This document shows, in pieces, positions 52,912 through 60,671 of a stretch of 64,000 bases of DNA. Source of the stretch: Actinocatenispora rupis (lineage in GTDB: Bacteria; Actinomycetota; Actinomycetes; Mycobacteriales; Micromonosporaceae); contig NZ_BOMB01000049.1 in assembly GCF_016861975.1 (NCBI RefSeq), positions 18,859-82,858 on the forward strand. Direction: 5' to 3'. Position 1 is the stretch's first letter. Each line of letters opens with the position of its first letter. The position numbers and the translations under genes are program-made. Below the pieces are notes generated by a model. The model did no database searches and was not told the DNA's origin. It saw nothing but the letters and a program-made list of their open reading frames with translations.

Positions 52912-53754
52912 ATGATCGTCGACGTGCACAGCCACGCGTTCGGCTGCCCGGACCATTCGGCGGACGGGTTCTTCGCCGAGGCGGGGCGCGCGCACGCCGG
53001 TGCGGTGGACCTGTCGGTCCGCTGGTCGGAGTACGCGGCGACGTCGCCGGCGGACAGCCGGGCGATCGTGTTCGGCGGCAAGGCGAAGTTGTCGGGTCTG
53101 TGGATCGACGACGCCGAGGTCGCCGCGTACGCGGGGGAGCACCCCGACCGGCTGGTCGGTTTCATGGCGCTGGATCCGACGCAGCCGGGCTGGCGGGACG
53201 AGCTGCGCCGCGGTCACCGCGAGTTGGGCCTGCGCGGCGTCAAGCTGATGCCGATGTACGCGGGCTTCGACCCGGGTGACGCCGAGTTCGACCCGCTGTG
53301 GACGTACGCGTCGGACAACGGGCTGCCGGTCCTGTTGCACACCGGCACGACGTTCGTGTCGCAGGCACCGATCGAGTACGCCCGGCCGTACCTGCTGGAC
53401 CGGGTCGCGCGGCGGTTCCCGGAGCAGCGGATGGTCCTCGCGCACCTGGGCCACCCGTACGAGGGGGAGTGCATCGCGGTGATCCGCAAGCACCAGCACG
53501 TGTACGCGGACGTCAGCGCGCTGCACTACCGGCCGTTCCAGCTGTGGCGGGCGCTGATGCTGGTGCACGAGTACGGGGTGTGGGGCAAGCTGCTGTTCGG
53601 CAGCGACTACCCGTTCACGACGGTGGACGACTCGGTCGCGGGGCTGCGCGCGATCGCCCGGATCGAGAGCCCGAAGGGCCTGCACGGCATCGACCCGGCG
53701 GACGTCGAGGCGCTCATCCACCGCGACGCCCTCACCCTCCTCGGCCTCGCCTGA
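52912..53754 (+). CDS. Amidohydrolase-2-family hydrolase (possible lactonase)
   Basis: 280-aa metal-dependent TIM-barrel hydrolase. MIVDVHSHAFG gives the HxH ligands at residues 6 and 8. VLLHTGTT and VLAHLGHP supply further His ligands (about 142 and 176), and LFGSDYPF supplies the catalytic Asp (about 224). The family includes ACMSD-like decarboxylases and sugar lactonases such as fuconolactonase-type enzymes. In this cluster lactone hydrolysis is the best fit, but that is inferred from context. GGAGCGCCC precedes ATG. It ends against a strong hairpin facing the convergent permease gene. Confidence 0.85.
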   Translation: MIVDVHSHAFGCPDHSADGFFAEAGRAHAGAVDLSVRWSEYAATSPADSRAIVFGGKAKLSGLWIDDAEVAAYAGEHPDRLVGFMALDPTQPGWRDELRRGHRELGLRGVKLMPMYAGFDPGDAEFDPLWTYASDNGLPVLLHTGTTFVSQAPIEYARPYLLDRVARRFPEQRMVLAHLGHPYEGECIAVIRKHQHVYADVSALHYRPFQLWRALMLVHEYGVWGKLLFGSDYPFTTVDDSVAGLRAIARIESPKGLHGIDPADVEALIHRDALTLLGLA

Positions 53755-53810
53755 CCCCGACGGTACGAGAACGCCACGGCTCCGTACGCCCCACGTCAAC
53801 CCGGGGCCGG

Positions 53811-53852
53811 GAGCGCGGAACGCCCCGCCGGACGTTCCAGGCGGGGCGCTCC
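53811..53852. terminator. Bidirectional terminator between amidohydrolase and MFS genes
   Basis: Perfect 9-bp stem CGCCCCGCC (53821-53829) with GGCGGGGCG (53840-53848), 10-nt loop. It is extended after a bulge by GGAGCG with CGCTCC. It lies between the stops of two convergent genes. Confidence 0.75.
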
Positions 53853-53863
53853 ACCAGGGGGTT

Positions 53864-55204
53864 TCAGGGTGTGGTCGCGGGTTGTCGGTCGTCGACGGCG
53901 GCGGGCGCCCAGCCGGAGCGGCGGGAGAGTACGAGGGCGACGGCGGCGCCGCCGAGGGTGAGTGCGCTGACGAGGAGCAGTCCCCAGACGGGGGTGCCGG
54001 TGGTTTCGCTGATCCAGCCGATGGCGTACGGCCCGGCGAAGCCGGCGAGGTTGCCGACGGAGTTGATGAACGCGAGTCCGGCGGCGGCGGCGACCCCGGT
54101 GAGGAACGTCGACGGCAGGGACCAGAACAGTGGCGTGGTGGAGAACAGTGCGGCCATCCCGACGCAGATCGCGGCGAGCGACAGGACCGGTACGCCGCGG
54201 GCGGCGACGGCGGCGACCAGCGCGAGCGCGGTGACGAGCAGGGTGAGGGCGACCTGCCGGGGGATGTTGCCGCGGCGCCGGGCGTACCGCTCCCAGGGGA
54301 GCATGACGGCGGCGGCGACGAGGTTGGGGACGGCGACGAGCAGCCCGGTGACGCCGGTGGACCAGTGGCCCATGTCGGCGACGATGGTCGGCAGCCAGAG
54401 GCCGATGCCGTACGAGCCGAAGACGACGCCGAAGAAGACGAAGATCAGGGCCCAGAGCCGGCCGTTGCGGAAGGCGTCGGCGAGCCGCAGCTTTCCGTGG
54501 GTACGTTCGGCGCCGGCGGTGTCGGCGGCGAGTTCACGTTCGATCCAGTCGCGTTCGGCCTGGTTGAGCCATCTCGCGTCGGCGGGCCGGTCGGGCAGCA
54601 CGCGCCAGGTGACGACGGCGAGGACGAGCGCCGGGACGCCTTCGAGTACGAAGACGAGCTGCCAGCCGTCGAGTCCGAACAGTCCGTGCAGGCCGAGGAT
54701 CCAGCCGGACACGGGTGCGCTGACCGCGTTGGCGAGCGGGTTCGACACCGCGAAGATCGCCAGTACGGTCGTGCGGTGGCGGCGGGGGAACCAGAACGTG
54801 AGGTAGAGCAGTACGCCGGGGAAGAAGCCGGCTTCGGCGACGCCGAGCAGGAACCGCGCGACGGTGAACCCGGTGTCGCCGGTGACGAACGCGGTGGCCA
54901 CGGCGACGACGCCCCAGGTGAGCATGATGCGCGCGATCCACTTCCGGGCGCCGTACCGGTGCAGCAGCAGGTTGCTCGGCACCTCGAACAGGAAGTACCC
55001 GATGAAGAAGATGCCGGCGGCGAGGCCGAACGCGGACTCGGTGATGCCGAGCGCGGTGGACATCTCCAGCTTGGCGAAGCCGGCGTTGTTCCGGTCGACG
55101 TACGCGACGAGGTAGAGCAGGCCGAGGAACGGGCCGAGCCGGAGCATCGCCTTGCGCATGGCGCGGCCGCCGACGTCGGTACCGGTGGGCGGTGTCGTGG
55201 TCAT
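53864..55204 (-). CDS. MFS transporter, anion:cation symporter type
   Basis: 446-aa permease, paralogous to the one at 48606-49877. It shares VAYVDRNNAGFAKLEMSTALGITESAFGLAAGIFFIGYFLFEVPSNLLL, RFLLGVAEAGFFPGVLLYLTFWFP and GNLAGFAGPYAIGWI. The family imports aldonates, hexuronates, tartrate or phthalate by proton symport. It is translationally coupled to the upstream dehydratase gene (ATGA overlap), so it presumably imports that enzyme's substrate. Two permeases in one cluster suggest two related substrates or an alternate isomer. Confidence 0.88.
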   Translation of the reverse strand: MTTTPPTGTDVGGRAMRKAMLRLGPFLGLLYLVAYVDRNNAGFAKLEMSTALGITESAFGLAAGIFFIGYFLFEVPSNLLLHRYGARKWIARIMLTWGVVAVATAFVTGDTGFTVARFLLGVAEAGFFPGVLLYLTFWFPRRHRTTVLAIFAVSNPLANAVSAPVSGWILGLHGLFGLDGWQLVFVLEGVPALVLAVVTWRVLPDRPADARWLNQAERDWIERELAADTAGAERTHGKLRLADAFRNGRLWALIFVFFGVVFGSYGIGLWLPTIVADMGHWSTGVTGLLVAVPNLVAAAVMLPWERYARRRGNIPRQVALTLLVTALALVAAVAARGVPVLSLAAICVGMAALFSTTPLFWSLPSTFLTGVAAAAGLAFINSVGNLAGFAGPYAIGWISETTGTPVWGLLLVSALTLGGAAVALVLSRRSGWAPAAVDDRQPATTP

Positions 55205-56388
55205 CGGCGCTCCCGCTTCTCCCAGCCCGGCGCGAACATGTTCCAGAAGCCGCCGGTCGGCGGGTGTTCGGCGAAGACCTCGTCGACCAGGTCGACGCCG
55301 ATGCCGGGCGCGGTCGGCAGCGGCAGGTGTCCGTCGGTGACGGGCAGGCAGCCGCGCAGCGCCTCGAACACGTACGGCTCCAGCAGCCCGTCGAACGTCT
55401 CCAGGATCTTCAGGTTCGGCGTGGCGAACGCGGCGTGCGCGGTCGCGGTGGTGCAGAACGGCGAGTTCGAGTTGTGCGGCGCCACGACCATCGAGTGCAG
55501 CTCGGCGAGCGCCGCGACCTTCCGCATCTCGGTGTACCCGCCGACCATGCTCAGGTCGGGCTGCACGATGCTCACCGCGTTCGTCTCGAACAGCCGCCGG
55601 TACTCGTACCGGTTGTGGAAGTGCTCGCCGCCGGAGATCGGGATCGACGTACGGGCGCGCAGCTCCGCGTACCGGTCGATGTGCGTCCAGGGCAGCGGTT
55701 CCTCGAACCACCCGATGTCGTACGGGGCGACCGCGTCCAGCAGCCGTACTGCCTCGTGGACGACGAAGCGGGCGTGGCCCTCGATGAACAGTTCGACGTC
55801 GGGACCGACGGCCTCGCGTACGGCGGCGACGATGTCGACGGACAGCCGGCGCTCGTCCCGGCTCAGTTCGCCGGACCCGGCACCGAACGGGTCGAACTTG
55901 AGCGCCGGGTACCCGGCGGCGACGGTCTCGACGGCCCGCCGCGCGAACGCGTCCGGCTCCCGCGGCCCCGTGTACCAGCCGTTGGCGTACACCGGGACGG
56001 TGTCCCGGCAGGCGCCACCGACCAGCCGGTACACGGGTACGCCCAGGTAGCGACCCTGGATGTCGTGCAGCGCCTGGTCGACACCGGAGACGACGATCCC
56101 GCCGACGTCGCCGCCGCGCAGGAAGTCGCCCTGGTACATGCGGTGCCAGATCTCCTCGGTGTCGAACGGGTCGGCCCCGAGCAGGTGCCGCTCGCCCATC
56201 GCCTCGGCCAGCGCGCTCGTCTCGCGCCCCCGGTACGGGTGGGTGATCTCGCCGACGCCGACCAGGCCCTCGTCGGTCGTGATCCGGACGTAGGAGAAGT
56301 CGCGCCAGGCGGTACCGAGGCTGAGCGTCTCGACCCGCGAGATGCGGCCCGCCCCGGTCGTCGGCCGGGTCCGGTTGACGGTGAGCAT
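55201..56388 (-). CDS. Mandelate-racemase/enolase-superfamily sugar-acid dehydratase
   Basis: 395-aa enolase-superfamily enzyme. The capping domain occupies about residues 15-135, then the barrel with Lys-x-Asp in ALKFDPFG (about 164-166). Metal ligands are in FIEGHARF (about 210), EEP in WFEEPLPW (about 236), and GGEHFHNRYEYR (about 261, with His). The late motif PHNSNSPF contains another His. The EGHARF and GEHxxxR patterns resemble galactonate/gluconate-type dehydratases, which convert aldonates to 2-keto-3-deoxy acids. GAGGGA lies 4 nt before ATG 56388. Operator 5 sits 10 bp upstream, and it forms an operon with the permease gene. Confidence 0.88.
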   Translation of the reverse strand: MLTVNRTRPTTGAGRISRVETLSLGTAWRDFSYVRITTDEGLVGVGEITHPYRGRETSALAEAMGERHLLGADPFDTEEIWHRMYQGDFLRGGDVGGIVVSGVDQALHDIQGRYLGVPVYRLVGGACRDTVPVYANGWYTGPREPDAFARRAVETVAAGYPALKFDPFGAGSGELSRDERRLSVDIVAAVREAVGPDVELFIEGHARFVVHEAVRLLDAVAPYDIGWFEEPLPWTHIDRYAELRARTSIPISGGEHFHNRYEYRRLFETNAVSIVQPDLSMVGGYTEMRKVAALAELHSMVVAPHNSNSPFCTTATAHAAFATPNLKILETFDGLLEPYVFEALRGCLPVTDGHLPLPTAPGIGVDLVDEVFAEHPPTGGFWNMFAPGWEKRERR

Positions 56389-56397
56389 GCGTCCCTC

Positions 56398-56414
56398 GTT
56401 CTGTTATGGAGAAC
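56398..56414. promoter_or_regulatory. IclR-cluster operator 5
   Basis: GTTCTGTTATGGAGAAC, the most symmetric of the five sites (TTCT...AGAA), 10 bp upstream of the dehydratase start and overlapping its ribosome-site region. Confidence 0.72.
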
Positions 56415-56629
56415 AGCGTTCTAATTTGACGCTCATCCTGGTCACGCCGCCCCACCGACGTCAAGAGGCACGTCACCCCGGCCGCGCCCGGACCCCCGTC
56501 GCGGACGCCACCGCACGTCCGGCGTACGGATCGGTCGACTCGACGCGGACGCCCTGCGCCGACTGGCCGCGCTCGACCCGGTTGTCGGGTAACGGGTTCT
56601 GTCGTACCTGGCGTCTAGGGTCGTCCGGC

Positions 56630-57310
56630 ATGTGTGGCCGATACGACTCGCACCGCTCCACCGCCGACCTGTCCACGTACCTCGACGCCGAGGACGACAC
56701 CGACGGGCTGTCCGCCGGGCGGTACAACACGGCGCCGACGCAGCGGGTCCGGATAGTGGTGCGGGCGGACGAGCGGCGGGTGCTGCGGGCCGCGACGTGG
56801 GGTCTGGTTCCCTTCTGGGCCAAGGATTCCCGCATCGGGCAGCGCATGATCAACGCGCGCGCCGAGACGGCCGCGGCGAAGCCCGCGTTCCGGACCGCGG
56901 TGCGGCACACCCGCGCCCTCGTTCCCATGGACGGCTGGTACGAGTGGGTCACCACGCCCGCCGGCCGGCGCCCCAGCTACCAGACCCCGCGCGACGGTGG
57001 CGTGCTCACCGCGGCCGGGCTGTTCTCGGTGTGGGACCGGGGACCGGACGGTCCGCTGCTCACCTGCACGATCCTGACCACCGGCGCGGTCGGGCAGCTG
57101 CGCGACGTGCACGAGCGGATGCCGCTGCTGCTGGACCCGGCCGACGGCGACGCGTGGCTCGACCCCGGGTCCGACCCGACCCGGCTGCTCGGCGTACCGC
57201 CGGGTGGTGATCTGGTGTCGGCGCTGGAGATCCGCGCGGTGGCACCGGATGTCGGGTCGGTCCGCAACGAGGGGCCGCATCTGGTGAACCCGGTTGGCGC
57301 GGCTCCGTAG
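56630..57310 (+). CDS. SRAP-domain (YedK/HMCES) DNA-damage protein
   Basis: 226-aa SOS-response-associated peptidase-like protein that forms a covalent thiazolidine link with abasic sites in single-stranded DNA. The catalytic Cys2 follows the initiator (MCGRYDSH). Other SRAP marks are RYNTAPTQRV (Asn), WGLVPFWAKD, INARAETAA, VPMDGWYEW (Glu) and the His in DVHERMP. ATG 56630 is fixed by the need for Cys at position 2, with TAGGGT (56616-56621) 8 nt upstream indicating a leaderless mRNA. The stop is 9 bp before recQ, so the pair may function together in replication-fork repair. Confidence 0.93.
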   Translation: MCGRYDSHRSTADLSTYLDAEDDTDGLSAGRYNTAPTQRVRIVVRADERRVLRAATWGLVPFWAKDSRIGQRMINARAETAAAKPAFRTAVRHTRALVPMDGWYEWVTTPAGRRPSYQTPRDGGVLTAAGLFSVWDRGPDGPLLTCTILTTGAVGQLRDVHERMPLLLDPADGDAWLDPGSDPTRLLGVPPGGDLVSALEIRAVAPDVGSVRNEGPHLVNPVGAAP

Positions 57311-57313
57311 AAT
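57308..57313 (+). promoter_or_regulatory. -10 box for recQ overlapping the SRAP stop codon
   Basis: TAGAAT, whose first three bases are the SRAP stop codon, followed by 6 nt and ATG 57320. No SD is visible, so recQ may be transcribed from here as a leaderless message as well as by read-through. Confidence 0.5.
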
Positions 57314-57319
57314 CGCCGG

Positions 57320-59134
57320 ATGTCTTCTGTGGGGGATCCGGACACCGTGCTGCGTCGTGTCTTCGGCTACGACACGTTCCGCGGCGAGCAGCGGGAGATC
57401 ATCGAGCACGTCGTCGGGGGCGGCGACGCGCTGGTGCTGATGCCGACCGGTGGCGGCAAGTCCCTCTGCTACCAGATCCCCTCTCTGGTACGGGACGGCG
57501 TCGGCGTGGTCGTGTCGCCGCTGATCGCGCTGATGCAGGACCAGGTCGACGCGCTCACCGCGCTCGGCGTACGGGCCGGCTTCCTCAACTCGACGCAGAC
57601 CCCGGACGAGCGGCGCCTCGTCGAGGCGGAGTACCTGGCGGGCGAGCTGGACCTGCTCTACCTGGCGCCCGAGCGGCTGGGCCTGGAGTCCACGGTTCGC
57701 TTGCTGGACAAGGGAACCATCGCGCTGTTCGCGATCGACGAGGCGCACTGCGTGTCCCAGTGGGGCCACGACTTCCGGCCGGACTACCTGGCCCTGTCGA
57801 TGCTGCACGAGCGGTGGCCGGACGTACCGCGGATCGCGTTGACGGCGACGGCGACGCCGGCCACGCACGAGGAGATCGCCACCCGGCTCGACCTGACCGG
57901 GGCGCGGCACTTCGTGGCGAGCTTCGACCGGCCGAACATCCAGTACCGGATCGTGTCGAAGGCGGAGCCGCGCCGGCAGCTGCTGGAGCTGTTGCGCACC
58001 GAGCACGCGGGCGACGCCGGCATCGTGTACTGCCTGTCCCGCGCGTCGGTGGAGAAGACCGCGGCGTACCTGGTGGAGCAGGGCATCCCGGCCCTGCCGT
58101 ACCACGCGGGGCTGGACGGGGCGACCCGCGCGCGGCACCAGTCGCGGTTCCTGCGCGAGGACGGGCTGGTGATGGTCGCGACGATCGCGTTCGGGATGGG
58201 CATCGACAAGCCGGACGTCCGGTTCGTCGCGCACCTCGACCTGCCGAAGTCCGTCGAGGGCTACTACCAGGAGACCGGCCGCGCCGGCCGCGACGGGCAG
58301 CCGTCCACCGCCTGGCTGGCGTACGGGCTGCAGGACGTGGTGCAGCAACGGAAGATGATCGACGACTCCGACGGCGACGCCGCGCACCGCCGCCGGCTCG
58401 CGGCGCACCTGGACGCGATGCTCGCGCTGTGCGAGACGGTCGAGTGCCGCCGTGTCCGCCTCCTGGCGTACTTCGGGCAGCGCGGCGAGCCGTGCGGCAA
58501 CTGCGACACCTGCCTGACCCCGCCCGAGTCCTGGGACGGCACCGTACCGGCGCAGAAGTTGCTGTCCACGGTGCTGCGCCTGGACCGTGAGCGGAACCAG
58601 CGGTTCGGTGCCGGGCAGGCCATCGACATCCTGCTCGGCAAGTCGACGCCGAAGGTCACCCAGCACCGGCACGACCAGCTCACCGTCTTCGGCATCGGCA
58701 CCGACCTGCACGAGGCCGACTGGCGCGGCGTCGTCCGGCAGCTGCTGGCCCGCGACCTCCTCGCCGTCGAGGGGGAGTACGGCACGCTCACGCTCACCGA
58801 CGGCAGCGCGGACGTGTTGCGCGGCAACCGGACCGTGATGATGCGCCGCGAACCGGAACGCAGGCGCGCCCCGAAGGCGTCCCGGCGCGCCGCGGCGGCG
58901 GACCTACCGGCCGAGGCCGCCCCGGTGTTCGAGGCGCTGCGCGCGTGGCGTGCCACGTCGGCGAAGGAACAGGGCGTCCCGGCGTACGTGATCTTCCACG
59001 ACGCGACGCTCCGCGAGATCGCCACCTGCGGTCCCGCCAGCCTCGCCGAACTCGGCGGCGTCTCCGGCGTCGGCGAGAACAAACTCGCCAAGTACGGCGA
59101 GCAGATCCTCGACGTACTCGCCGGGCAGCGATGA
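57320..59134 (+). CDS. recQ: RecQ ATP-dependent DNA helicase
   Basis: 604-aa RecQ. Helicase motifs: FRGEQREII (motif 0), MPTGGGKS (I), [10 protein letters not shown] (Ia), [15 protein letters not shown] (II with aromatic loop), LTATAT (III), YCLSR (IV), [19 protein letters not shown] (V) and [10 protein letters not shown] (VI). The RQC region has the zinc-binding Cys residues in CETVECRR...[11 protein letters not shown] winged helix and a C-terminal HRDC domain (about 525-600) follow. It unwinds recombination and fork structures 3' to 5'. Length and domain set are standard for bacterial RecQ. It lies directly downstream of the SRAP gene. Confidence 0.96.
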   Translation: MSSVGDPDTVLRRVFGYDTFRGEQREIIEHVVGGGDALVLMPTGGGKSLCYQIPSLVRDGVGVVVSPLIALMQDQVDALTALGVRAGFLNSTQTPDERRLVEAEYLAGELDLLYLAPERLGLESTVRLLDKGTIALFAIDEAHCVSQWGHDFRPDYLALSMLHERWPDVPRIALTATATPATHEEIATRLDLTGARHFVASFDRPNIQYRIVSKAEPRRQLLELLRTEHAGDAGIVYCLSRASVEKTAAYLVEQGIPALPYHAGLDGATRARHQSRFLREDGLVMVATIAFGMGIDKPDVRFVAHLDLPKSVEGYYQETGRAGRDGQPSTAWLAYGLQDVVQQRKMIDDSDGDAAHRRRLAAHLDAMLALCETVECRRVRLLAYFGQRGEPCGNCDTCLTPPESWDGTVPAQKLLSTVLRLDRERNQRFGAGQAIDILLGKSTPKVTQHRHDQLTVFGIGTDLHEADWRGVVRQLLARDLLAVEGEYGTLTLTDGSADVLRGNRTVMMRREPERRRAPKASRRAAAADLPAEAAPVFEALRAWRATSAKEQGVPAYVIFHDATLREIATCGPASLAELGGVSGVGENKLAKYGEQILDVLAGQR

Positions 59135-59189
59135 GTTTCCGGTCCGCGGCGGGTCAGTCCGGGGCAGGATGACCGTTGAAGGAGGCGCC

Positions 59190-59462
59190 ATGTCGGACCT
59201 GGACACGAGCTTCACCGCCACGCTGGTGACGAGCCCGAACGAGGGCGGCTGGACGTACGTCGTGATGCCCGGCTCCGCCGAGTTCTTCGGTACCCGCGGG
59301 CTGGTCAAGGTGCGCGGCACGATCGACGGTCAGCCGTTCCGCAGCTCGTTCATGGCGCTCGGCGACGGCACACACAAGCTGCCGGTACGCGCCGACCTGC
59401 GGAAGAGAATCGGCAAGGGCACCGGCGACACCGTCACCGTCCACCTCACCGAACGCCTCTGA
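59190..59462 (+). CDS. DUF1905 protein
   Basis: 90-aa beta-rich protein of the DUF1905 family. The pattern [20 protein letters not shown], then [33 protein letters not shown] and [14 protein letters not shown], is typical. DUF1905 domains also occur fused to the YdeI/OmpD-associated domain; here it stands alone. Function unknown. ATG 59190 has GAAGGAGG 5-6 nt upstream, so the earlier in-frame ATG is rejected. A tandem repeat begins at its stop codon. Confidence 0.82.
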   Translation: MSDLDTSFTATLVTSPNEGGWTYVVMPGSAEFFGTRGLVKVRGTIDGQPFRSSFMALGDGTHKLPVRADLRKRIGKGTGDTVTVHLTERL

Positions 59463-59640
59463 CCCGTCCGCGTGCCGGGTCGGCGCGGCGTCGCGGCTTT
59501 GACCGACCGCGTGCGGACCGGTGTGGCGTAGTGGCTCTGACCCGTCGGCGTGTGGGTCGGTGTGGTGTCGTGGTTCAGATCGACCGCGTGCGGATCGGGT
59601 GTGGCGTCGTGGCCTTTGCCGACCGCGTGTTGGATCGGTC
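59461..59640. repeat. Degenerate ~39-bp tandem repeat
   Basis: About four and a half copies of a 36-40-bp unit of the form GACCGCGTGCGGATCGGTGT followed by GGCGTCGTGGCTTT, starting near 59461, 59501, 59539, 59578 and 59617. Units vary, and the first and third have GACCCG/CGGGTC-type inverted repeats. It lies between the DUF1905 gene and the 3' end of a tRNA-Pro gene. No gene is visible here. Confidence 0.7.
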
Positions 59641-59710
59641 GGCGGACCGGCCGGGAATTCCGGCCCGGAATCGCAACAGCCACCGGATCCACGGCCCACC
59701 GGTCGAACGT

Positions 59711-59787
59711 TGGTCGGGGTGGCGGGATTTGAACCCACGGCCCCTCGCTCCCAAAGCGAGTGCGCTACCAAACTGCGCCACACCCCG
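59711..59787 (-). tRNA. tRNA-Pro (anticodon UGG)
   Basis: 77 nt on the minus strand. Acceptor CGGGGTG pairs with CACCCCG, the anticodon stem CTCGC/GCGAG encloses loop TTTGGGA (anticodon TGG), and the T arm GTGGGTTCAAATCCCGC is complete. The 3' end is discriminator A plus an encoded CCA. Confidence 0.95.
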
Positions 59788-59897
59788 TGCGTGCGACAGT
59801 CTACGGCCCGGCCACCAGCTCCTCGTACCGAGGAGCCGCGCACACCGCTGCCCTGTCGCTGTCGTACCCTGATGCACAGCAGGGATGCGCAGCGCGT

Positions 59898-59971
59898 GCG
59901 GGTGTAGCTCAATGGTAGAGCCTCAGCCTTCCAAGCTGATGGTGCGGGTTCGATTCCCGTCACCCGCTCCA
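59898..59971 (+). tRNA. tRNA-Gly (anticodon UCC)
   Basis: 74 nt. Acceptor GCGGGTG pairs with CACCCGC, D arm TAGCTCAATGGTAGAGC, anticodon stem TCAGC/GCTGA with loop CTTCCAA (anticodon TCC), and T arm with GGTTCGATTCC. Discriminator T and encoded CCA. It reads GGA/GGG codons. Confidence 0.95.
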
Positions 59972-59976
59972 CGTCG

Positions 59977-60015
59977 AAAGGCCGGCCCGGGAAAACCTTC
60001 CGGAGCTGGCCTTTT
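59977..60015 (+). terminator. Intrinsic terminator after tRNA-Gly
   Basis: Stem AAAGGCCGGC (59977-59986) with GCTGGCCTTT (60005-60014), one G-T pair, followed by TTTT. It starts 5 bp after the CCA end. Confidence 0.85.
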
Positions 60016-60207
60016 CTCGTACTCCCGGCCGCCACCGGGTACGCCCGGGGCGGTCGATGGATCGGCCCGGAGGGGGTCGGCCGAACACCCGGTACGGGTC
60101 GGTCGCCCGGCCGGTGTGCACGGCGGCGCCGGCGTCCGACCATGGGCCCGCGGGGTCGGACCGTGCCGGTCGAGGCCCCGCCGACAACCCCCCGACCCGA
60201 TTGGCGG

Positions 60208-60471
60208 ATGACTGTGAGTGAGATCGCATGGCGCGCGGCGCACGACTTCGCGCGCCGGCTGCGTGACCCGCGCTTCCGACGGTTCGCCCGGACCGCCGGC
60301 TACCGGCCCGACCGCGACCTGGTACTCGCCCTCGAACACGAACCGGTACGGCACGTCCTGGACCGGGTCGAGGAGCAGTCGGACGGTGGACCGGTGACGG
60401 TCGTCGTGTACCGGCCCGGCACGGAGCGTGGCTTCAGCTTCGTCGAGGTGGGCGACCGCCCCGCCGCCTGA
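60208..60471 (+). CDS. Small conserved-looking protein, unknown function
   Basis: 87 aa. A basic N-terminal half (AWRAAHDFARRLRDPRFRRFARTAGYRPDRD) is followed by a mixed alpha/beta half with EHEPVRHVLDRVEEQ and a strand pair VTVVVYRPG...FSFVEVGD. No signal peptide or membrane segment is seen. I do not recognise the family. Coding support is only the codon pattern and a complete frame. It lies between tRNA-Gly and tig and has no clear ribosome site. Confidence 0.5.
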   Translation: MTVSEIAWRAAHDFARRLRDPRFRRFARTAGYRPDRDLVLALEHEPVRHVLDRVEEQSDGGPVTVVVYRPGTERGFSFVEVGDRPAA

Positions 60472-60582
60472 GCCGCGCCGTACGCAGGACGGGTCGGCCG
60501 ACACGGCTCCCGGCGTACGCTGGGCGTGTCGGCGCCGAGGTCGTCGGGGACGCCCGAGTCGTCGCCGCTCGTGGCGCTCGCC

Positions 60583-60588
60583 TAGACT
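60583..60588 (+). promoter_or_regulatory. Probable -10 box for tig
   Basis: TAGACT, 83 bp before the tig start, giving a leader that carries the GAGGAG ribosome site. The -35 region is not clear by eye. Confidence 0.4.
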
Positions 60589-60671
60589 CGGCCGGTCAGC
60601 GTCCGCCCCGCCCGGGGTCACCGGCGCGTCGCGAGTCGAGAGAACCCGATCACCTGCTGAGGAGTACCCCT

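Noticed and set aside
56522..56592. Frame reading GVRIGRLDADALRRLAALDPVVG followed by TAA
   Set aside because: It looks like the C-terminal helix of a MazF/PemK-type toxin, but no upstream part of such a gene is present in the operator region. Too short to call a pseudogene.
59461..59640. CRISPR array
   Set aside because: Units are tandem and degenerate, with no unique spacers between constant repeats, and no cas genes occur in the window.
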